Origin: Oscillospiraceae bacterium
GTDB lineage: Bacteria; Bacillota; Clostridia; Oscillospirales; Oscillospiraceae
Length of the DNA: 64,000 nt
Assembly (NCBI GenBank): GCA_017624715.1
Contig: JAGAMN010000016.1
Location: 1 to 64,000 of the forward strand
Reading direction: 5' to 3'
In this document: positions 17,998 through 25,385 of the stretch, piece by piece
How the letters are laid out: each line of letters opens with the position of its first letter
Numbering within the stretch: the stretch's first letter is position 1
Made by a program: the position numbers and the translations under genes
Notes under the pieces: model-generated
What the model was told of the DNA's origin: nothing
Seen by the model: the letters and a program-made list of their open reading frames with translations, nothing else
The model's database searches: none

Positions 17998-18933
17998 ATG
18001 AACAATTCCAACGTACGCATCCTGCTGGCCGCCTACAACGGCGAAAAATTTCTGGCAGAGCAGTTAGACTCCCTCCTGCAGCAGGATTACCCCCATATTC
18101 AAATCATCGTGTCCGACGACGGCTCTTCCGATGCAACCTCGTCCATTTTGGACCGGTATGCAGCCACTTACCCGGACAAGATCACCCATTATCGCTCCGG
18201 TCAGCGTTTTGGCTCTGCCCAGCGGCATTTTATGCACCTGTTGAACGCTTTTCATGATGCGCCCTACATCATGTTCTGCGACCAGGATGATGTGTGGCAT
18301 CCCGACAAGGTCAGCAAAACCCTGCACCTGATGCACCAAACAGAAAACGGCTCCACCCCCTGCCTCGTTCATACGGATCTTCGCGTAGTCAATGGACAGC
18401 TGGAGCCCATCGCAGATTCTTTCTGCGCCCACTCCGGTCTGGACGGACACCGACTGGCGCCGAACCAACTGCTTGTGCAAAATGTGGTCACCGGCTGCAC
18501 GGTCATGGTCAACCGCCCTCTGGCGGAACTTGCCTGCCGGGAAACTTCCACCGAGGATATGCTGATGCACGACTGGTGGCTTGCTCTGCTGGCTTCCTGC
18601 TGCGGTAATATCCGCTTTTTGGAGGAAGCCACCATCGATTACCGCCAGCACGGCAGTAATGCCGTCGGCGCGAAGAATGTCCACTCCCCTGCCTATCTTC
18701 TCAATCGTCTGCGCAGTAATTCCATGCGCCGGGCGCTTTCCAAAACAGCCACTCAGGCCAAAGCTTTCCGGGACATCTATTGTGATCAACTATCCCGGCC
18801 CCAGCTGGAACTGCTTGATGCCTTTATTGCCACAAAGGATGCCAATATTTTCAAACGCGACTACCTATATTTGAAGCACCGCCTCATAAAGTCCGGTTTG
18901 ATCCGCAAATTCGCCCAATTACTGGGGCTTTAA
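17998..18933 (+). CDS. Family 2 glycosyltransferase, rhamnosyltransferase-like
   Basis: A 311-residue GT-A enzyme. The N-terminal nucleotide-binding region reads VRILLAAYNGEKFLAEQLDS then IIVSDDGSSDAT. The FCDQDDVWHPDK segment supplies the metal-binding DxD, and the acidic catalytic region is around DWWLALLASCCG. This arrangement is typical of rhamnosyltransferases of the RgpB/WbbL kind. With rmlACBD directly downstream, dTDP-rhamnose is the likely donor (inference). It starts at 17998 after TGAGG, 7 bp from the preceding gene. Confidence 0.85.
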   Translation: MNNSNVRILLAAYNGEKFLAEQLDSLLQQDYPHIQIIVSDDGSSDATSSILDRYAATYPDKITHYRSGQRFGSAQRHFMHLLNAFHDAPYIMFCDQDDVWHPDKVSKTLHLMHQTENGSTPCLVHTDLRVVNGQLEPIADSFCAHSGLDGHRLAPNQLLVQNVVTGCTVMVNRPLAELACRETSTEDMLMHDWWLALLASCCGNIRFLEEATIDYRQHGSNAVGAKNVHSPAYLLNRLRSNSMRRALSKTATQAKAFRDIYCDQLSRPQLELLDAFIATKDANIFKRDYLYLKHRLIKSGLIRKFAQLLGL

Positions 18934-18976
18934 TTTGATAAAACTATAATACCACGACATTGAAAGGAAACTTACT

Positions 18977-19864
18977 ATGAAAGGCATTGTTTTAGCCGGC
19001 GGATCCGGTACCCGCCTATATCCGCTGACCATGGTCACCTCCAAGCAGCTTCTGCCTGTTTACGATAAGCCTATGGTCTTCTACCCCCTGTCCACTTTGA
19101 TGCTTGCAGGCATTCGGGATATCCTGATCATTTCCACCCCCACTGATCTGCCCAATTTCGAGCGTCTGTTGGGTGACGGCAGTCAGTACGGCATCCACCT
19201 GAGTTACAAGGTGCAGCCCTCCCCGGACGGTTTGGCACAAGCATTTATTCTGGGTGAGGAATTTATCGGCGACGATGCCTGTGCCATGGTCCTGGGCGAC
19301 AACATTTTCTACGGCAACGGCTTCGGCTCTACCCTGCGCAGCGCTGCCGCCAACGCAGAAAACAACGACCGGGCTACCGTTTTCGGCTACTATGTCAACG
19401 ACCCCCACCGTTTTGGCATCGTGGAATTTGATGCAAACGGCAAGGTCGTTTCTGTGGAAGAAAAGCCCAAGGAGCCCAAGAGCAATTACGCCATCACCGG
19501 CCTGTACTTCTACCCCAAGGGTGTCAGCAAGCGCGCCAAGGAGGTCAAGCCCTCCGCCCGTGGCGAACTGGAGATCACCACGCTGAACGAAATGTACCTC
19601 AATGACGACCTGCTGGATGTCCAGCTCCTGGGCAGAGGCTTCGCTTGGCTGGATACCGGCACTATGGATTCCCTGGTGGAAGCTTCTGACTTTGTCCGGA
19701 TGGTGGAAAGCCGCCAGGGCATTCAGATCTCCGCATTGGAAGAAATCGCTTATCTAAAAGGCTGGATCAACCAGGATCAGTTAATGGAATCTGCTATCAA
19801 GTACGGAAAATCCCCCTACGGCGAACACCTGAAGCGGGTAGCCGAAGGTAAGATTCAATACTAA
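18977..19864 (+). CDS. rmlA: Glucose-1-phosphate thymidylyltransferase
   Basis: A 295-residue enzyme making dTDP-glucose from dTTP and glucose 1-phosphate, the first step to dTDP-L-rhamnose. Signatures: [16 protein letters not shown] (nucleotide loop), [26 protein letters not shown], and [28 protein letters not shown] precedes the ATG. It is first in the order rmlA-C-B-D. Confidence 0.97.
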   Translation: MKGIVLAGGSGTRLYPLTMVTSKQLLPVYDKPMVFYPLSTLMLAGIRDILIISTPTDLPNFERLLGDGSQYGIHLSYKVQPSPDGLAQAFILGEEFIGDDACAMVLGDNIFYGNGFGSTLRSAAANAENNDRATVFGYYVNDPHRFGIVEFDANGKVVSVEEKPKEPKSNYAITGLYFYPKGVSKRAKEVKPSARGELEITTLNEMYLNDDLLDVQLLGRGFAWLDTGTMDSLVEASDFVRMVESRQGIQISALEEIAYLKGWINQDQLMESAIKYGKSPYGEHLKRVAEGKIQY

Positions 19865-19874
19865 GAGGTGCCCT

Positions 19875-20426
19875 ATGAGAATCATTGATACCAAAATCCC
19901 CGAGGTCAAGATCATCGAACCGGACGTATTTGGCGATCATCGCGGCTACTTCATGGAAACATGGTCCGCCGGCAAATATGAGGCGCTCAATTTCACCGCG
20001 GTTCAGGATAACGAAAGCTTCACCGCAAAGAAAGGCACCCTCCGGGGTCTGCACTTCCAGCAATCCCCCATGGCCCAGGCCAAGATCGTCCGTGTGGTCA
20101 AGGGCAGTGTGCTGGATGTGGCCGTTGACCTGCGAAAGGGCTCTCCCACATACCTGCAATGGGTCGGTGTGGAGCTGACCGAGGAAAACAAGCGGCAATT
20201 CTACATCCCCCGGGGCTTTGCCCACGGTTTTCTGACACTGTCCGATGATGTGATCTTCTGCTACAAGGTGGATAATCCTTATTCCAAGGAATGTGACCGT
20301 TCCATCCGTTTTGACGATCCCGCCATCGGTGTCCAATGGGGCATTGAAGACCCCATTCTTTCTCAAAAGGATCTGGACGCACCCAAGCTGTGCGACAGCG
20401 ATTGTAATTTTGTATACGAAGATTAA
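19875..20426 (+). CDS. rmlC: dTDP-4-dehydrorhamnose 3,5-epimerase
   Basis: A 183-residue cupin epimerase, third enzyme of the rhamnose pathway. Seen: EPDVFGDHRGYFMETW, QDNESFTAKKGTLRGLHFQ with the catalytic His, and PRGFAHGFLTLSDDVIFCYK with the Tyr/His region. RBS GAGGTG; it begins 10 bp after rmlA. Confidence 0.97.
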   Translation: MRIIDTKIPEVKIIEPDVFGDHRGYFMETWSAGKYEALNFTAVQDNESFTAKKGTLRGLHFQQSPMAQAKIVRVVKGSVLDVAVDLRKGSPTYLQWVGVELTEENKRQFYIPRGFAHGFLTLSDDVIFCYKVDNPYSKECDRSIRFDDPAIGVQWGIEDPILSQKDLDAPKLCDSDCNFVYED

Positions 20427-20438
20427 GGAGAAGTTGAC

Positions 20439-21458
20439 ATGACCATTATCGTAACCGGCGGCGCCGGATTTATCGGCTCCAATTTTGTGTTCCATATGCT
20501 GGATAAGTACCCGGACTACCGCATTATCTGCCTGGATAAGCTGACCTATGCCGGCAACTTAAGCACCCTGGCCCCTGTAATGGATGATCCCAATTTCCGT
20601 TTTGTGAAGCTGGATATCTGCGACCGGGATGGCGTTTATAAGCTGTTTGAGGAAGAAAAGCCCGATGTAGTCGTCAACTTTGCTGCAGAGAGCCATGTTG
20701 ACCGTTCCATTGAGAATCCCGAAATCTTCCTGCAGACCAACATTCTGGGCACCCAGGTACTGATGGACGCCTGCCGCAAGTACGGCATCACCCGTTATCA
20801 CCAGGTTTCTACCGATGAAGTTTACGGTGACCTGCCCCTGGACCGTCCCGACCTGTTCTTCACCGAGGAGACTCCCATCCACACCAGTTCTCCTTACTCC
20901 TCTTCCAAGGCCGGTGCCGACCTGCTGGTCATGGCCTACCACCGAACCTACGGTCTGCCTGTAACCATCAGCCGCTGCTCCAATAACTACGGCCCCTATC
21001 ACTTCCCCGAGAAGCTGATTCCTCTGATGATCGCCAATGCCCTGGCAGATAAGCCTCTGCCCGTGTACGGCGAGGGTCTGAACGTCCGTGACTGGCTCTA
21101 TGTAGAAGACCACTGCAAGGCCATCGACCTGATTATCCACAAAGGCAAGGTTGGCGAGGTTTACAATGTAGGCGGCCACAACGAAAAGCAGAACATCGAA
21201 ATCGTCAAGATTATCTGCAAGGAGCTCGGTAAGCCCGAGAGCCTGATTACCCATGTGGGCGACCGGAAGGGTCACGATATGCGTTACGCCATCGACCCCA
21301 CCAAGATCCATAACGAACTTGGCTGGCTGCCGGAAACCAAATTTGAGGACGGTATCAAGAAGACTATCCAGTGGTATCTGGACAATAAGGAGTGGTGGCA
21401 GACCATCATCTCCGGTGAGTACCAGAACTACTACGAAAAAATGTACAGCAACCGCTAA
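20439..21458 (+). CDS. rmlB: dTDP-glucose 4,6-dehydratase
   Basis: A 339-residue extended short-chain dehydrogenase. The NAD-binding motif GGAGFIGSNF lies at the start. The catalytic Thr-Asp-Glu triad is in HQVSTDEVYGDL and the YxxxK pair in SSPYSSSKAGADLLV. It converts dTDP-glucose to dTDP-4-keto-6-deoxyglucose. RBS AAGGAG; 12 bp after rmlC. Confidence 0.97.
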   Translation: MTIIVTGGAGFIGSNFVFHMLDKYPDYRIICLDKLTYAGNLSTLAPVMDDPNFRFVKLDICDRDGVYKLFEEEKPDVVVNFAAESHVDRSIENPEIFLQTNILGTQVLMDACRKYGITRYHQVSTDEVYGDLPLDRPDLFFTEETPIHTSSPYSSSKAGADLLVMAYHRTYGLPVTISRCSNNYGPYHFPEKLIPLMIANALADKPLPVYGEGLNVRDWLYVEDHCKAIDLIIHKGKVGEVYNVGGHNEKQNIEIVKIICKELGKPESLITHVGDRKGHDMRYAIDPTKIHNELGWLPETKFEDGIKKTIQWYLDNKEWWQTIISGEYQNYYEKMYSNR

Positions 21459-21470
21459 GGAGCGATTTTT

Positions 21471-22382
21471 ATGAAATTCTTTGTAACCGGTGTCGGTGGC
21501 CAGCTTGGCCACGATGTCATGAACGAATTGCATAAGCGGGGCTACGAGGGCATTGGCTCCGATATTGCTCCGGAATACAGCGGTGTAGCCGACGGCTCCG
21601 CCGTCACCACTATGCCCTATGTGCAGCTGGATATTACCGATGTAGCTGCTGTGAAGGCGGTTCTAACCGAGGTCAAACCTGATGTGGTGGTGCACTGCGC
21701 TGCATGGACAGCGGTCGACATGGCCGAGGATGACGACAAGGTGGAGCTTGTTCGCGCAATCAATGCCGGTGGCACTCAAAATATTGCGGATGTCTGCAAA
21801 ACATTGAACTGCAAGATGATCTACATCAGCACCGACTATGTCTTCGACGGTCAGGGCGAAGCCCCCTGGGACCCGGACTGCAAGGACTATAAGCCTCTGA
21901 ACGTTTACGGCCAGACCAAACTGGAAGGTGAATTGGCCGTTGCCAACACTTTGGAGAAGTACTTCATCGTCCGTATTGCCTGGGTCTTTGGCCTAAACGG
22001 TAAGAATTTTATTAAGACCATGCTGAATGTAGGCGCAAAGTACGACACTTTACGGGTGGTCAACGACCAGATTGGCACCCCCACCTACACCCTGGATCTT
22101 TCACGTCTGTTGGTAGACATGGCCGAAACCGATAAGTACGGCTACTACCACGCCACCAACGAGGGCGGCTTTATCAGCTGGTACGATTTCGCCTGCGAGA
22201 TCTTCCGTCAGGCAGGTTATGCCACCAAGGTTGTACCGGTGACCACGGAGGAATATGGTCTTTCCAAGGCCGCCCGGCCCTTCAACAGCCGCCTGGATAA
22301 ATCAAAACTGGTAAAAGCCGGTTTCCAACCCCTGCCCACCTGGCAAGATGCTTTGACAAGATATTTAAAAGAGATCCAATAA
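21471..22382 (+). CDS. rmlD: dTDP-4-dehydrorhamnose reductase
   Basis: A 303-residue reductase giving dTDP-L-rhamnose. Seen: FFVTGVGGQLGHDV (cofactor loop), HCAAWTAVDMAEDD, ISTDYVFDG, and the YxxxK site in NVYGQTKLEGE. It is the last gene of the plus-strand operon. Its stop codon is immediately followed by the shared terminator. Confidence 0.97.
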   Translation: MKFFVTGVGGQLGHDVMNELHKRGYEGIGSDIAPEYSGVADGSAVTTMPYVQLDITDVAAVKAVLTEVKPDVVVHCAAWTAVDMAEDDDKVELVRAINAGGTQNIADVCKTLNCKMIYISTDYVFDGQGEAPWDPDCKDYKPLNVYGQTKLEGELAVANTLEKYFIVRIAWVFGLNGKNFIKTMLNVGAKYDTLRVVNDQIGTPTYTLDLSRLLVDMAETDKYGYYHATNEGGFISWYDFACEIFRQAGYATKVVPVTTEEYGLSKAARPFNSRLDKSKLVKAGFQPLPTWQDALTRYLKEIQ

Positions 22383-22417
22383 AAATAGCACCCAATCTCA
22401 CGATTGGGTGCTATTTT
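22382..22417. terminator. Bidirectional terminator between converging polysaccharide operons
   Basis: A 16-bp perfect stem AAAATAGCACCCAATC/GATTGGGTGCTATTTT with a TCAC loop. It has a T-tract on both strands and ends both the rml operon (plus) and the exporter/heptose operon (minus). The two stop codons are about 35 bp apart. Confidence 0.9.
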
Positions 22418-23065
22418 TTAGTCTTCAAAAAAGTACGCTTCCAGCATTAGGCAAAGGCAGTGATAAATTGGCAGGTGCAGTTCTTGAATCTGGTATGTTT
22501 CCTGACAGGGAACAATTATGTTCACATCCGCCAAAACATTCAGTTTTCCGCCGTCCCTGCCGGTCAAACCGATCACTTTCATTCCCTTGGCCTTGGCCAT
22601 TACCGCAGCATATTGAATGTTCACAGCATTGCCGGAGGTGGTGATGCCGAGAAATACATCCCCTGCCCGACCCAGGGAGCAAAGCTGCTGGGCATAGGCC
22701 ATTTCCCCGTTTACATCATTCATAAACGCGGTATTCAGTGCCGTGTGCGACGAAAGTGCCACCGCAGGCAAACCGCCCTGCAGGTGATCTGCCAGCTGTG
22801 CGCCAATTTCAGCGTCCACCGCCTTAAGCGCATCACAGACATCGCCTTTCAGATGCCGTCTCAGCACGAATCCCTTCATCAGCTCACCAACGATATGCTC
22901 TGCATCTGCACAGGAGCCGCCGTTGCCTGCTACCAGGAGCTTCCCACCCTTTTCGTAGCAAGCTTTCATCTGCTCAAAGGCTGCAAAGATGGTTTCTTTT
23001 ATCGACTCCAGTTGGGGATACCGTTGGATCAGCGTATCAAGATGCATATACACTTCGTTCTTCAT
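22418..23065 (-). CDS. gmhA: Sedoheptulose 7-phosphate isomerase
   Basis: A 215-residue SIS-fold isomerase that forms D-glycero-D-manno-heptose 7-phosphate, the entry step to activated heptose. Family features: KLLVAGNGGSCADAEHIVGE (substrate loop and catalytic Glu), LGITTSGNAVNIQYA, and IVPCQETYQIQELHLPIYHC. It is last in the minus-strand operon, 1 bp from the hddC-gmhB fusion. A generic SIS sugar isomerase is the alternative, but the heptose neighbours make GmhA strongly preferred. Confidence 0.93.
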   Translation of the reverse strand: MKNEVYMHLDTLIQRYPQLESIKETIFAAFEQMKACYEKGGKLLVAGNGGSCADAEHIVGELMKGFVLRRHLKGDVCDALKAVDAEIGAQLADHLQGGLPAVALSSHTALNTAFMNDVNGEMAYAQQLCSLGRAGDVFLGITTSGNAVNIQYAAVMAKAKGMKVIGLTGRDGGKLNVLADVNIIVPCQETYQIQELHLPIYHCLCLMLEAYFFED

Positions 23066-23066
23066 T

Positions 23067-24365
23067 TCATTTCACCTCGCACAACTGTGCTTCCACAAAG
23101 CGCAGCAAATCCGGATAGTGCAGAACTTCCGCGTCTTCTTCCGTCAGCAAAACCGGTGTGCACCCACCGTTGATGCCGCATTGCACATCGCTGTCGGAAT
23201 CTCCAACCATATAAGATGCCTCCAGATCAATGTGGAAATCCTCCGCAGCTTTCAGCAGCATACCTGCCTTAGGCTTGCGGCACTGACAGTCGATTTTCAG
23301 TTCGGGCACTTCGCCTTCATAACCCTTGTGAGGATGATGGGGACAATAGTAGATCGCGTCCACATAGGCCCCCTCCTGCCCCAGCAGCGTTTCCAGCTTG
23401 TTGTGGATTTCTTCCAACTGAGGGACCGTGACCTCACCCCGGGCAATCACCGGCTGATTGGTCACAACGATGGCAAGATAACCGGATTCATTGATCTTGC
23501 GAACTGCCTCTGCTACGCCGGGCAACAATTCCAGTTCATTGATGTCACGCAAGAATCCTACATATCGGTTCAGCGTTCCATCCCGGTCCAAAAACACACA
23601 CTTTTGGGGATTGCCCAAATTCTTACCCCGTACCTTTCCGCTGCGAATGTCCTCAGTTACGGAATAGAACCGATCTGGCGTACCCATATCCTTGACATAC
23701 TCCGGACTGTCATAAACAAACAACTGACCGGTAGGAATCAAGGGCTTCAAAACCTCCCGATCCAGGTCAACCTTTTTCAATTCTTGGAACAAGCCCTGCC
23801 GGAAAATCTCACCGGAGAAGAAGTGCAGACCTGCATTGACCCGGTTTCTGTACCATGTTCTGGGGTCTTCCTTATGCAGCCAGTTGGTCACCATGCCGAA
23901 CTCGTCCGCCATGATGATGCCGCTGTCATAGGGATGACTGTTGGGGTGGGTAAACAGAGTTGCCACACCGCCCCGCTTTTTATGAAACTGATAAAAGCGA
24001 TCCACATCGATGTCGAAGATCACATCGCCGCACAGCAGCAGAAAATCTCCATCCAGTTGATCCTTCAGCAAATACAGTGCGCCGGCTGTTCCTAGGGGCT
24101 CCGTTTCCACCACATACTGGATTTTCAGCCCAAATGGCTCTCCCGTTGCGGGAGATACGCCACTTCCATCGCCAAAATAATCCTGGATCACATGCCCCAA
24201 GTGTCCAACAACCAGGATAATGTCATCATAACCCTGCCGCCGCAAGCACTCCAGCTGATACTCCAGAATCGGCTTGCCCAAAATGGGGATCATGGGCTTG
24301 GGAACTTCTGAATTCACAGAGGCGATTCTTGTACCCTTACCGCCCGCCATAATCACAGTTTTCAC
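23067..24365 (-). CDS. Fused heptose-1-phosphate nucleotidyltransferase and heptose bisphosphate phosphatase
   Basis: A 432-residue two-domain enzyme. Residues 1-235 are a nucleotidyltransferase of the HddC/mannose-1-P guanylyltransferase kind (VIMAGGKGTRI, PKPMIPILGKPILEYQ, LCGDVIFDID). Residues about 250-432 are a GmhB-type HAD phosphatase: CVFLDRDGTLNRYVG (DxDGT), VVTNQP, a Cys/His zinc loop (CPHHPHKG and CQCRKPKAG), and MVGDSDSD. GmhB removes the 7-phosphate; HddC then activates the 1-phosphate. By resemblance the nucleotide is probably GTP, but CTP or ATP is not excluded. The start overlaps hddA by 4 nt. Confidence 0.9.
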   Translation of the reverse strand: MKTVIMAGGKGTRIASVNSEVPKPMIPILGKPILEYQLECLRRQGYDDIILVVGHLGHVIQDYFGDGSGVSPATGEPFGLKIQYVVETEPLGTAGALYLLKDQLDGDFLLLCGDVIFDIDVDRFYQFHKKRGGVATLFTHPNSHPYDSGIIMADEFGMVTNWLHKEDPRTWYRNRVNAGLHFFSGEIFRQGLFQELKKVDLDREVLKPLIPTGQLFVYDSPEYVKDMGTPDRFYSVTEDIRSGKVRGKNLGNPQKCVFLDRDGTLNRYVGFLRDINELELLPGVAEAVRKINESGYLAIVVTNQPVIARGEVTVPQLEEIHNKLETLLGQEGAYVDAIYYCPHHPHKGYEGEVPELKIDCQCRKPKAGMLLKAAEDFHIDLEASYMVGDSDSDVQCGINGGCTPVLLTEEDAEVLHYPDLLRFVEAQLCEVK

Positions 24366-25369
24366 AGGTGTTCACCTCTGGGAATGTAAATTTCGGGGGT
24401 GTAATGGATCACCCGAGTGCCGCCGTTTTCAAACTCAAAGGGCACACACATCAGCTTCTCCATTGCTTTTGCCACAGCCGGTTGCTTATCCTGAGGTACA
24501 TAGAACAGCAAAAATCCGCCACCACCGGCACCCAGCAGCTTACCGCCGATAGCACCGGCCTCCATAGCCTTGTCGTACAGTTCATCGATTCCGCCACTGG
24601 ATACCTTGCTTCCGGTCTGTTTCTTCAGTTTCCAGCTTTCATCCAACAGCCGACCGAATTCATCCAAATCCGCGTTTTTCTCTTCCAGGACCTTTTCTGC
24701 CTCATCCACCAGTTCCAGCATATGCAACAGTTGAGAGGTCTTATCCTCCACAGACTTGGAAGATTGCTGAATCTCCGAGGAGAACCGGGTAAAGCCTGTA
24801 AAGAACAGCATCAGGTTACTGTTCAGCAATCTTTTCCGCTCCGGAGAGATAATGATCGGATTCACATCATAGCTGTCGCCGTGAAAGTTAATCCGGTTCA
24901 TGCCACCGTAGGCAGCCGCAATCTGATCCTGCCAGCCACCGGCTTCACCGCACAGTTCCCTTTCCAGGCGAATGGCCTCATCGGACAGCCGACGCTTATC
25001 AACATACTTGCCCTTCAATGCGTAAAACGCATTCAGCATACCCACCGCAAAAGATGAGCTTGTACCCAGGCCGGTTCTAGCCGGCAGGTCTGCCTCATAG
25101 GTCAGACGGATGTCGTGCATATCCAGTGCCTTCATGGCCTCACGAATTGCAGGATGCTCAATCTCCTCTACATCCTTCACCCGTTCCATTTTGGCATAAG
25201 ACAGCTCTGTATGATATTCAAAAAAGGGCGGCAAATGGCGCACATTGACATAGCAATACTTGTCAAAGGTCGTAGAGATCACGGCGCCGCCGTGCTCCCG
25301 GAAGAATTCCGGCATATCCGTACCGCCACCAAAAAAGGACATGCGAAACGGTGTTTTGGTAATGATCAT
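24362..25369 (-). CDS. hddA: D-glycero-D-manno-heptose 7-phosphate kinase (GHMP family)
   Basis: A 335-residue GHMP kinase phosphorylating the anomeric carbon of heptose 7-phosphate. It starts MIITKTPFRMSFFGGGTDMP, the family N-terminus. The ATP loop is PARTGLGTSSSFAVG and the closing motif GAGGGGFLLFY. HddA is the kinase of the GDP-alpha-heptose branch known from Aneurinibacillus S-layer glycans. The ATG at 25369 follows AAAGGA; the frame upstream of it has no comparable site. It is placed between the giant glycosyltransferase gene and the hddC-gmhB fusion. Confidence 0.9.
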   Translation of the reverse strand: MIITKTPFRMSFFGGGTDMPEFFREHGGAVISTTFDKYCYVNVRHLPPFFEYHTELSYAKMERVKDVEEIEHPAIREAMKALDMHDIRLTYEADLPARTGLGTSSSFAVGMLNAFYALKGKYVDKRRLSDEAIRLERELCGEAGGWQDQIAAAYGGMNRINFHGDSYDVNPIIISPERKRLLNSNLMLFFTGFTRFSSEIQQSSKSVEDKTSQLLHMLELVDEAEKVLEEKNADLDEFGRLLDESWKLKKQTGSKVSSGGIDELYDKAMEAGAIGGKLLGAGGGGFLLFYVPQDKQPAVAKAMEKLMCVPFEFENGGTRVIHYTPEIYIPRGEHL

Positions 25370-25385
25370 AGTCTTTTTCCTTTCA

